A DNA stretch of 64,000 bases, taken from Vitellaria paradoxa (taxonomy: Eukaryota; Streptophyta; Magnoliopsida; Ericales; Sapotaceae). The stretch spans positions 36,569,389-36,633,388 of the forward strand of contig CM034240.1 of NCBI GenBank assembly GCA_019916065.1, given 5' to 3'. Below, in pieces: positions 47,381 through 59,300 of this stretch. Below the pieces are notes generated by a model. It was not told the origin of the DNA. It searched no databases and worked only from the letters and a program-made list of their open reading frames with translations. How positions within the stretch are numbered: position 1 is the first letter of the stretch; every line of letters begins with the position of its first letter. The position numbers and the translations under genes were made by a program.

Positions 47381-50300
47381 CTAGTTTGTAGGCAAAACAT
47401 TCTTGGACATATAAGGTGAGATGCATCCTCGTACCTGAGGAGAGGATAACAACAGTTAATGTTAAGAAACAAGCATACTCAACAATATATCAGAACCTAT
47501 TTTTAGAGAGAGACAGACTTGGGGAGGAGAGAGAGAGAGATAAACTGCATGAATGTTTACACAAGCCAACAGAGATAGTGTGTCACAGCCTACGTAGTTC
47601 CTGCCATTCTTAAGGTGCATCCTTTTTGTTTTTTTTCTTTTCTTTTATTTATTTATTTATTTTTTTTTATTTTTAACAAGTCCTTATTAAAAAGTCCATC
47701 TCAGAACGCTCCAATCACAGATTTCATCCGGTAATAAGCTCATAAATGAGAAAGAAAAAGTACAATATCTTGGGCAACCCAAACTAAGGCCAATAGAAAG
47801 ACGGAAGGGATGGAATTGTAATCCATAAATGTCCCCAAGTTTCCTCAGTAAAGTATTGCACAAAAGCAGTGATCAAGCATGAGATGGCACCAGGACTGTT
47901 GGGGTTTTCAGAAATATAAGTGAGCTCCGCTGAACATGGTTCAAAGTTGCCATCATCTCGGATGAGATCTCAGAACGAGACAAGATTTCGCAGCACGTCA
48001 ATCATAAGTGATTTGGCCCATATCTTGTACAATATCATAAGATATATCAGTGATACAGCCAGAGAAGGTGAGATATCGATGCAATTTGCTATCATATTGA
48101 GCAATATACAGATGAAACATCGGGAAACAAGGAGATATTGGCCTGATTTTTCTTTTTAATTTTTTTGAAGTCTCTAATTAGCTAACTGTTATGTATCACC
48201 CGAAACTGCGACGTTGCGGCCGCACAAAAACTTAGGCAACAGAGATGTTTGTTGTGACTGCAATTTTGAATCAAAGCATGGAAGAGTCTTTGTGGTAGGA
48301 GAGTTCATGCTATACCTGCAATAGACAAGTAGGAATTTGAATACACCCCTGCAATAAAAAGTCAACCTTTTCCAGTGTGCTCTGTGGAACAGGGGTAATT
48401 ACATAGAGTGTACGTCTGAAAGTGTCGATTCCTCGCACCAGTCCTGATTCAGAAATAATCATAATTAGAGGGAAAGTTTCAATAAATTACTTCGGTGTAG
48501 TATTGCAACTTGAATTCTAAATCAAATGGGATTGAACATATTATACAGAAAACCATTTCAGCAGAAAATAAGTATTCAATTTTGACCGCCAGAAAATAAT
48601 CCAACTTGTTTTCTCAGCAAATATGAGATTCTCCATTCCATCATCAAACATTAAGGATTTCAACACGTGATATTATACCTTAGGATTTCTGCATCTTAGA
48701 ATTTATTTTCTAGATTATTTTTAATATTGTAAGGACTTCATATTTTTTGGATTTTATTTGTTATTGTGTAATTTAAGAACGTTTGTTTAGGATTTAGCCT
48801 ATATAAAAGCTGAACTTGTATTGGATCATTAGTTTTTGAGTGAATGAAATTGATTAAAGTTTAGCAATAGAGTTTGGTTTAGATTTTTATCTCTTTGGTT
48901 CTTCACTTCCCTGATTGCTATTAGAGCCGAAAATCCTCAAAACCCTAAACCTCTCAACCTTCATTCATTGCCAAAATTCGAATCAACCATAGCCAAACTT
49001 GTTCCAACATTAAAGCCACCGAACATCCATCTCGGAGCACACTGACAACCAACACTAAACAGTCAGAGCTCAGAACCCTAGCCCCCACCACCAGAAAAAC
49101 CATAAACCCTAGCCGCCACCACCACTAAGCTTAACCATTCCCTAATCCAGACATCATAGGTGACCACTAACACCATCAGAAACCTTGCCTAAAGCTGGCA
49201 AACCTTGACTTTCAAAACCACAAAAGAAGCCCACCTGTCACGTGCTCCCACATGCCACCTCATAGGTGGCGTGTCAAATCTATGCGTAAGGCCCTCTATG
49301 TGCGAGTTTCGTGTCCACGCATAACTAGCCTTCCACTCTAGTCACTGCCTCACTCCGGCAAAGCCAATCAACCCGTCTTCGGTGAGCTCTAACAACCCCA
49401 ATCACCACTAACGACTTCTAGGGTACTCTCCGATGAAGTCCAGTTAACAATAAAATAGTTTTTGTTTTTATTTTTTTCTATCACTGCAAGACTAAAAATA
49501 AATAAATAAATAAATTGGAAAAAGAGTTTAATAGTTTCAGGAATCAAAACTAAAGACTTCTCAGCATTCGCATAGCTTTGAAGTAAAGCTTTGGGCTAAG
49601 GTATGAGCCTTCTCACTGCTTAATTGTCATGAATATTTGTATCATGTGGCAAGTTGACTTGCATGGATTTGAAACTAACCCTTGCTCGTTTGCTGCCTTC
49701 TTCCCAAAATAGTTTCCCTTGAACTGTTTGATTGTTGCCAATCTTAAAACCAATTTTAAAAAATAAAATAAAATCCAATAGCCTTTGTTTGCATCAACTA
49801 ATAGTTCAGTTTCATTTAAGTTTTTAATTTCTACATTGAGCATCTAGGAATCTATAACTTTATTGCTTTTTATAATTTTAGTCTAATAACAGCATTTGTC
49901 ATCCATTTAGGGTACGTTTGTTTGAGGGGATTGGATGATGGGGGATAAGTAATACCATGGGATAATATATGGGATTGGATAAAAGATGGAATTAATTTTT
50001 TATGTGGGATTATTTTTTTAGTGTTTGGTTGGTGGGATATAAAGTGGAATAAAACATATAATTTGATATGTGATGTGATAGAAAATAATTTTGGACCTTT
50101 AGATTTTGGAGGGAAGCAATCCGGTGAGGGGGGATTAATAATATCCCAACCCCCCCGGGATTCCTCATCCCCCAACCCCCCGGCCTTAGTTCCTTGAAAA
50201 AAAAAATAAAAAAATAAAAAATAAAATTACTCATCTTTTTTATCTTGAGTCATGAGTTTGGAAATTCAATCCTATTTGAATCATAAAGGATCTCATTCTA

Positions 50301-53300
50301 TTCATCAAACTTATGATGTGGATCCTCTCTATTTTAGTGGCACCATCGATCCTCGTGATTTCCCAGTGTGGTTAGACAACATTGAGTATATATTTGATTA
50401 TCATGACTTTTCTAATGACTAGTATATTTGTCTAACCAAAACACGATTGACCAATCATACTAGTTAATATTGGCAGATAGTTGAGCCGTACTTTGAAACA
50501 ATTGGTGATAGAACAATTAGTTTATGAGCAAAAATGAGAAAAATTTTGAGGATGAACATAGTCACTTGATGTGCCTTACACAAGACCATTCCTCTATTGA
50601 TGAATATTTTGCTCAATTTTAAACCCTTAGGAAGTGGTTTGACTTTAGCAATGAACATTGTGCCATCGACAAATTTGTCTATTGGCTAAGGCCGTACATT
50701 TGAGGGAAGGTTAATCATATACTTGTAAGGCCTAACATAAAGCTTACTACAAAGCTTTAGGGATTGAAAGATGTTTGGATGTGAGTATCATGTGTTTATT
50801 TCTAAGGATGATTACCTTGATCCTCAACCTATGCCCTCCCTAGTGTCTACTCCCTCATATTCTTTTCATCCTACTCCATATGTTCATGATACATCTTTTT
50901 ATTCACCAAATGACCATTTTGAGGTTTAACAGCTCTTATAATAGGCTCTACATCTACTTTTATCGAATGGGCACTTCTAAGGTTACTCATCACACTTTCA
51001 CAATTAAGCGCCCGTTTGGCAACCATTTTATTTTCAATTTTCTGATTTTGTTTTCATTTTTTTTTACAATTAAACATAAAAACTTGTTTGACAAATTTTT
51101 TTTCAGTTTTCAAAAAAATAAAAACTGTTTTCAAAATTTTTTAAAATTATGAAAATATGGAAAAGGTGTTTTCTTAAGTTTTTATTTTCAGTTTTCATTT
51201 TCTTCCATAATTACTACTAGTTATAACCATCACCCACAATTAACCACCACTGTCCATTGATTACTATCCACATTCAGTTATCATCGACTACTGCCCCCAC
51301 CATCCCCACCAACCTCTGATCACTGCCAACAATCACCGCCTCTCCACTCACCTTCGACTACCGCCAATATAAATATATATTATTTCATATATGTTATATT
51401 AATATATTAAATATAATAAAAATATATTAAATATAATGTAACCAATAATTAATTTTATCAATAATTAATTTAATATATTAAATTCTATACTACATATATT
51501 ACATTAATATATTAAATTACAATTAATTAATAATTAATAATTAACCAAATTAAATTAATTATAATTAAATTTAATTACTTAAATTAATTAAAAAATATTT
51601 TATTAAATTATTTTTAATAACTAATATAATACAAATAATTAAATTTAATTAATTAACTACTATAACTATCAACTAACAACTACCGTTACCAAACACGCTT
51701 TTAAATTTTTGTCTTCTTTTTCTGCTATACAAATGAAAACTAAAAATAAAAAACTGAACACAAAAATTGAAAAATGGCAACTTTATCAAACGGGCCAATC
51801 GCGTAAACAATTGAGTTGCAGCATCCAACTCTTGAACCCAGTTTAGCAGTGGTTTTTGTTGATGCATTTGATTCTCTCTACTCTTGATAATAAATTTCCC
51901 CATTGATTATGACAGGCCAATAACTACTCAAGATGTGTCTAATGCGCTTGATTTGGCTCCATCATCATCCTCATTTTCTTATGGTTTGATTTCTTAAGCA
52001 CAAAGTGAGAGCCCTGCTTATCTTGATTTTATGGTATTTTTTAGAATATTTTGAAACATGATCGTCAAGATTTTTTTTATGAATGGAAGAAATTCTATAC
52101 ATAACTGAGGGCATTAAGGAAATGCCTACCATCTAAATTGTCATAGTCTGTACAAAATTCATGAATTCATGTCCAGATCTATAACCCGTGCACCCAACTA
52201 TACAAATTAGACAAAAACAAACCTTTCAACTTGTGAAGAGGTAATTCTTTTCCTTAAAATAGTCTATTATTTATTTTTTTCTATAGTACCCAAAAATGCA
52301 GAAATGAGATAACTGCAAAGCTGTTCTCTTACCATTGTTCAGCTTAAACTCTCACCAAGACGTCAAGCTCTTCAAAATATTAGTTGACATCACCCATTGC
52401 ACTTCACAACTGAAAAAAAAAAAAAAAAGGAGGAGGTCCCACGGCCTTGAGACAACCACATTGAAACATTAAATGGTCTATAATTTCCCCCATTTCTTCT
52501 CATAAACAACATCTACTAGCCAAAACGTGGCCTCTCTTTTAAAGGTTGTCCATCATGAGTATTCTGCCTTTGGTCACACACCAAACAAAAACGGCTACTT
52601 TTGATGATATCCTAGTTTTCCATATCTTTCCCTACAAGAACGCCTCCTCCCTACCACCTACCAAAGCCTTATAAAAGGATCCACATCAAACTCTCCGGAT
52701 TTTGTTAGTTCCCACCTTACCCCATCCAACCTCTCTCCAGACCTCAAAGTGCATGCCAACTCCAATAAAGAAGCAAATCTCTCTATCTCCCAGTTAAAAA
52801 AGTTCCTCCGGTGGGTTATATTCCGCACCCTAGCATTGCCCTGCCACTTTAGATAGTCTTCCATTATCGCTTCCTTGTCTACCACCAAATCAAAAATGTT
52901 CATATACAACTTTTTGCAAATGCCTGTATTGGTCCACTTACAATGCCAAAACTTGATTCTATTTCCTCTTCCAACCTTCCACAAGATATTAGCTCCGAAT
53001 CCATTCCATTAATTCCTTACCCCTTTCAACAAACCAACTTCCATGGCTTCATAACCCTTCTTAGAGCACCATCTCCCCCTTTGGACGCCACATTTTGCAA
53101 GATTAATATTTGCCATAACCTCTCCTTTTCAAAAATAAACCTCCATAACCATTTACCCATGGGAGCAATATTAAAATCCCTCCACTTTCAGACTCCTAGA
53201 CCCCTATCTTTTAAAGGAAGCACACTATCTTCCAATCCACCAGATCATATTAAAGCTCTCCCCCGAGCCTCCGCATAGGAACTTTTAAACTCTCTTTCCA

Positions 53301-56300
53301 CTGAAGCGGGAATAGAAAATAGTGGCATAAAGTAAGTTGGAAGACTTGACAATGTGCTTTTAATTAGCATCATCTTTGCTCCCTTAGAGAGAAGCGGCTT
53401 CATTTCCAACTGGAGAGCCTCTTGCAAAACCTGTTAATCACCCCTTCCCATTCCACTTTAGATATAAATGATGATTCAAGCAGTAATCCCAAATGTTTTG
53501 ATTTCAGTGTGCTAACACTACGACCCATTACTGCTACTAACTCTTCCAAGTTGTCCACTAGCCCTTTTGGGATAACTTATGATTTGCCAAATTCACCTTA
53601 ATCATGATTGTCAAGATTATATAGACTTTATCATTGGCGATGGCTATTTCTTTAGGGAGCATTGTTTAGAATGTCAAGATTTTTGCTTAGTGATCTCATC
53701 AGTTGGAATTTTTTGGAGTCTGTGTCCAAGTTCTTCTTCCATGAGATCATTGAGTGTGCCTTCCAAGCAATCCTCTATTCCGTTTTCTTTTTTGAATGAT
53801 TCTACCTTGTCAGGCTCTATTATAGCAACAATTATTATTTGTTTTCAAAAAATGTACATCTCATCTACTTTTGATATAAATGCTAATATAAATCAAAATA
53901 TGGGTTGAGTAATGATAATTATAAATTTGCCATCAATGCTCTTTATCATAATAATTAAATGGATGAAACTCAACTATTAGTTATGCATTGCCTACTTGTT
54001 ACCCTATGTATCCCTATTAAAATTTGCACGACATAAATATTGGACCTTTCTATATTCTTTGTGTGACCCGGGTCCCAATTCAATTCTCTTTATACTGCCA
54101 TGTAATATGATTATTGATACAATTTTCGATGTGGAGGACTCGTTACCTTGTCAAAGCATTTTTAGGCCTCTCATGTTGTCTGCAAGTTATGGAGATGTTT
54201 TAATTTCACTACCAGTTCCTCCATGCCTTTAGCAATACAATGCAGAGCAGGGTGCCAATGTACTCGATGTTGAGAAGAACATTTTTCTTTAAGGGAGTCC
54301 CAAAATCTGTCTTTTCAAGTGGAAGATGTGCCCAAACGCTGATGCTACATGGATTTACTAAGGATTCCAAGCTTTTGAGAGCAGTTTCTTTGTCATCACA
54401 TTTTGTAGGAGAGTTCTTTTCAAATGGAGGATAATGATAGGATCAGACTTTAGGATTTCTATATCTTAGAATCTATTTTCTAAATTATTTTAGTATTGTT
54501 AGGATTTTATATTTTTTTGCTTCTATTCTAATTTTATTTGCTCTTGCATCATTTAGAAATGTTTGTTTATGGCTAGCCTATATAAAGGCTAAACTTGTAT
54601 TGGATCATTGGTTTTAAATGAATGAAATTGCTTATGAGGTTAGCAATATGGTTTAGTATATTTCTTTATCTCTTTGTTTGTTGGCTTCCCTATGCTATAT
54701 CACTAAACGTTTGATACAAGAGAAAGGGTTGGAATGGATTGTTGAGATATGCTACATAGACTCTTCTAAATACATAATGTACGCATGTTAGATAATTGAC
54801 ACTTGGATAAGGATACTCGGGTAAGGATATGATATATGTTTCTCATACATAACTAGATATCCATATAAATATATTTAGCAATTCAATTGTAGCACATAAT
54901 TATGGATAAAACTAATATTTTATGCATCAAATACTCTAACGACACCTCGTAAACACAATAAAACAAAAATTTGATGCATGTTTGGATATAATATTAAAAT
55001 AACAATGTGCAGTTTCTTTTCTTTCCATTTCTTCTCAAAACTCGAACAAGAAAAAAAAATCATTTCTTTTCTCTCCTAAACTCTCAAACATAAGAAAAGA
55101 GAACATTATCATTCCTCCTCTTTTCTCCTCTCATTGCAAATATTTTCCTATATTTTATTTTCTCTTCTAAACTCACAAACGAAGCATAAGACAGCCAAAC
55201 AAGGATACCGAACACTTGGCATGCACAGCACACTCACTCATAGCACGCTGCTCGGTTCACTCACTGCCTTCACTCAGAGCACACTCGACTCGCGCTAATG
55301 TTGCTGCCCACACACACTAGACTCCTGTAAACAAAGACTAACTTGAACACATTGCTCACTCACATCGTGCACAAGCCCTCTTTGTTCAATCATTCACACT
55401 AAGAGAGCACTTAACTCTTTGTGCACATGTTCAATTGAAGACCCTTGAGCCATATTGATGCGGCACAATAATTGAAAGTAAAGAAAGAATAAATTGAAAG
55501 CAAGAGAAAGAAGAAAGTAGAGAAGAAGAGAAGAAGAATTAGAAGAAAAGAGGGGAAAGAAAAACACAGCCACCAATATTATTCAATAATCTCCAAAGTC
55601 TCCTAAAACCCTAACAATCCAATTCTATAAATAAGCTAAAATTTCTAAAGATAGCTAAAAATAATATCAAATCAAGAGTACTAGGAAATTATAAAAATTC
55701 TACTCTCAACAAACTTCCTAAAATAAAGTAAAAATAAAAAATAGAAATAATAATAAATAAAATAATAATAATAATAATAATAATAATAAAGGAAATAAAA
55801 ATCTAGATGATGTCCTCATCAACTCTCCCGGACTGAGAAGAACTTGACTCCGTCGAGTTGAAAACTTGGCACTGTTATCATGTCGCATTTTCCACTTGAC
55901 AAGACATATTTGGAGTTGAAGGAAAATGAGATCTTCAACATCGAACACAGATAGGCACCGCTGAAGAGGTGGAGGAACTGAAACTGGCATAAAAATATCT
56001 CCATAACCTACAGACAATATTTGAGACCCAAAGATGCCTCCACAAGATAACAAGTTCTCCACATGCCAAATTACGACAAAACTCATATCACATGGCAAAG
56101 TGAAAAAAATTGCATTGGGACTAAGATCACAAAGAATATAGAATGGCCCAACATTTTGGGCATGCAAATTTTGGCAAGACGATATGGGGTAGTAAGTAAG
56201 CAATGCATAAGTCATCATTAAGTTACATCCATTAAATTCTTTATTCTCATCAATAACATAAGTAGGAAATTTATAATAATTATTACTCAACCCAATTTTC

Positions 56301-59300
56301 CAAGTTATATCAGCATTATCAAAAAATGGTGGAATACATGGTTGAGAAAAAATGACGAGGGATGATGCAAATGAACTTGTCAAATTAGAATCCCTCAAAG
56401 AAGAATAAGTTGCTAGAAACTCAATGATATCAATAGAATAGCGGTAAGAGATGTTACAAATAACTTGTGAGAGAAATTGTTCAATGTATACAAGAATGCC
56501 TCTGTTATACACTAGAAGTGAGGAGGATTCATGCAACTGAGTAATCTCACGGAAAAACAACTTGGACATAGACTCAAAGAACTCCCAACTGATGAAGTCA
56601 CTAAGTAAAACTCTTGAGATGCTTAAATAATATCCCCTGAAAAAGTAACCATCACCAATGATAAAGTCTATGCAACCTTGACGATCATTATTCATGATGT
56701 CCTCAAATAAACTAACAAAATCAATGTAAGATGACGGTGGAACCAATTCAACCACTTCAGACACATTTTGAGAATTTGGTGACTCTTCATAATCAAATGT
56801 CAAAAAAGGAGAATCAAGAGAAGAATCAAGAAGAGAATCACAAGCGTCAACAGAAACAATAGGGGCGCTAGATTTAAGAGATGGACGTTGTAACTCAATA
56901 GTTTGTATAGGGCACTTTGACTTTGACATAGACTCATAAGACTCAAATTCATAAGATTTTTCAACTTCTAAAGCTTTGGAATAAGTTTCATTTAATGTCT
57001 TATGAGTGTATCGCTGAACTACTTCACGGATGCCAGGTTTTAGCCCAAGAACAAATCTACTAATGGCACAAGGCTCATTTTGAAAGTTAGACCACTTCCT
57101 AAGAGTTTTAAATTGATCAAAATAGTCATCAACAGAAAAATCCTCCTGTTTAAGACGCATTAACTGAGACCATGCCTTATCTATAAAATTTTTAGGAACA
57201 AATCGATCACTCAAAATTTGTTTCATCAAGGCCCATCGAGTAACAGGTCTATGGTATGACTCAACTGTTTGCCAATACTCTCTAGCATAATTGGTCAATC
57301 TTGTTTTGGCTAGACGAATACATTGGTCATCAGACAGGTCGTGATAGTCAAAAATGTATTCAATATCATCTACCCAATTAAGAAACTCATAAGGATCGAT
57401 AGTACCACTAAAATAGGGAGGATCTTTGACGTAAGTTTGATGAATAGAACGAAATCCTACTTCATTATTCCAATATGATTGGTTTTCGAAATTCATGGCA
57501 AAATGACAGAAGTAAATTTTTTTTTTTTAAATGCTGATATTAAAGAAAATTGAAAAAGAAAGTAATAAAAATATAAGATCCTAATATGCTGATAGGAATA
57601 ACGAATCTAATAAATGAAACTCAACAAATAATTTAGGCAAGCAATGGGTGAGTGATTTTTTTTTTTTTTTTTTTTTTTAAGATGGGCAACAATTAACTAA
57701 ATTCAAAAGGGAAATAGGAAGTAGGATAAATGAAACAAATAGGCAAGGTTCAAGTTCAAATTTATGCAATTCACGCTGCCATATGACATAAGAATTTATC
57801 ATAATTAACAATGAGAGAATTGTACCTAATCCAAACATTTGCTTTAAACTATGTAAAGTGTTCACTTTTGAAGCATTCGAATAAGTAATCGACTGTCTTG
57901 TTACTTGAAATTTGCCAAAATAGATTGACAGAATGTTATGGAGTTCATCGGAAGTCACCGGAGTTTCGCCGGAAAAGCTGCTGGAGGTGGCCGGGGTCAC
58001 CTGGGAGTTCGCCGGAGGCAGGTTGTGCTGCTGGACTTTGCCGGAGTTCACCGGAAAAGTCGCCCGAGATCGTCGCCGAAAAAATCGCCGGAAAATTCTG
58101 GGATTACTGGAGAGGTCGACGGAGGGAGGCGATTCCAGTGGTGTAGGTCGCCGAAGATAGGTGTAGCCGGAAATGCACGAAGTGTATACGAAGGTCTTGA
58201 GAGTGAAGATGCGTACGCGTATGGCAGCGGCTGCGGCTGCAGCTAGGGTTTTTTTTTTTTTCTCACGGCTGAAAACAGTGATTTGATATTTTTCTTTTGC
58301 ACCAGGGATTCGCTCTGATACCAAGTTGATGCGGCACAACAATTGAAAGTAAAGAAAGAATAGATTGAAAGCAAGAGAAAGAAGAAAGTAAAGACGAAGA
58401 GAAGAAGAATTAGAAGAAAAGCGGGGAAAGAAAAACACAGTCACCAATATTATTCAATAATCTCCAAAGTCTCCTAAAACCCTAACAATCCAATCCTATA
58501 AATAAGCTAAAATTTCTAAAGATAGCTAAAAATAATATCAAATCAAGAGTACAAGGAAATTAAAAATTCTACTCTCAATAAACTTCCTAAAATAAAGTAA
58601 AAATAAAAAATAGAAATAATAATAAATAAAATAATAATTATAATAAAGGAAATAAAAATCTAGATGATGTCCTCATCATATATTTATCCTTGTACAATGT
58701 TGTTGAAAGTACCAACTTAACCGTGTCAGTTATTAAGTATCATGGAAGCTTCCTTGGGAAGCCATGGATTTAGACAATTCCATAGAGAAGTTTCTAAAGG
58801 GAGAGAGAAAATTTTCTTAAGCGAGAATTTCCTAGAGAGAGGAGCTTCTAAAGAGAAGTAACCCATGGGTAAGTGACCTCAACATGGAATGCTCATTCTA
58901 TTCCCTTATTTGGTATACTGTGAGAAGTGAGAACGCTCATTTCCATGAGATACTTGTTCCAACTAATGTGGTAATGGTCGTTCCCTCTCTCAAGGGAAGG
59001 GATAAGCGTTCCCACATTTTCATTCTCATGGAATAAAAGAGAGAATAAGAAAAAAAAATAAGAGCGAAAATACAAAACTAAATTGTGGTTGCCCCTACCA
59101 CCACTCGTCACCGCCACCAAGGACGGACCCAAGATTTATAACTAATGGGGGTAAAATTACAATTTTTTGGCGAATGGGACAAAAGTGAAAAAAAATAATG
59201 GGGGCAAAAGTATAAAAATAATAGAACAAAAATGAAAATTTCAAGTAAATCAAAGCAAAAATAACAAGATATTAATGTAAATTTATAGATCAATGGAGGC

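Larger units (their letters stand above)
50252..54430 (+). pseudogene. Gag plus C-terminal module of the older gag-only element (broken)
   Basis: Translation from ATG 50252 gives the same start as the intact copy at 57496: QSY, then SIHQTY, then [18 protein letters not shown]. Stops appear by about 50420, and frameshifts follow. The frame is further split by a MITE (51008-51796) and a LINE (52073-53602). Beyond the LINE the C-terminal module resumes ([11 protein letters not shown] at about 53621; [14 protein letters not shown] at about 54064; YGDVL then LPVPPCL at about 54189-54231). The shared order shows that both copies descend from one gag-plus-module ancestor. Confidence 0.8.
48668..54692 (+). 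mobile_element. Gag-only LTR retrotransposon (TR-GAG-like), older copy, nested insertions
   Basis: 5' LTR (48668-48914) and 3' LTR (54435 to about 54692) match over their length (TTAGGATTTCT.CATCTTAGAATCTATTTTCT, GCCTATATAAA.GCT.AACTTGTATTGG). A primer-binding site TGCTATTAGAGCC (48916-48928) is two bases off the tRNA-iMet complement. A purine tract (AAATGGAGGATAA) precedes the 3' LTR. The internal part, minus three insertions (49910-50185, 51008-51796, 52073-53602), is about 2.9 kb and encodes only a decayed gag plus a C-terminal module; no protease, RT, RNase H or integrase. It lies in NOL9 intron 7, opposite to that gene. Outer target duplication not identifiable. Confidence 0.82.
55456..58678 (-). 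mobile_element. Gag-only LTR retrotransposon (TR-GAG-like), intact young copy
   Basis: 3223 bp on the minus strand. LTRs at 58678-58327 (352 bp) and 55821-55456 (366 bp) have TGATG/CATCA ends and are nearly identical: about ten substitutions plus a (TAA)n length change, by eye. Primer-binding site TGGTATCAGAGC (58323-58312) sits three bases inside the 5' LTR and matches the initiator tRNA-Met. Flanks CATAT (55451-55455) and TATAT (58679-58683) agree at four of five bases. The 2.5-kb interior has one intact 592-codon ORF (gag plus an unknown module) and a GC-richer leader; there is no pol. It lies in NOL9 intron 7, in the same orientation as that gene. Confidence 0.9.

Noticed and set aside
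54693..54710. Second primer-binding-like sequence (TGCTATATCAC) after the older element's 3' LTR
   Set aside because: Only a partial match to the tRNA-iMet complement and no further LTR or gag follows; probably chance.
57677..58447. 256-codon minus-strand ORF upstream of gag in the intact gag-only element
   Set aside because: It starts inside the LTR and crosses the primer-binding site, so it cannot be a normal element gene as drawn. The part after 58326 is mentioned only as leader.
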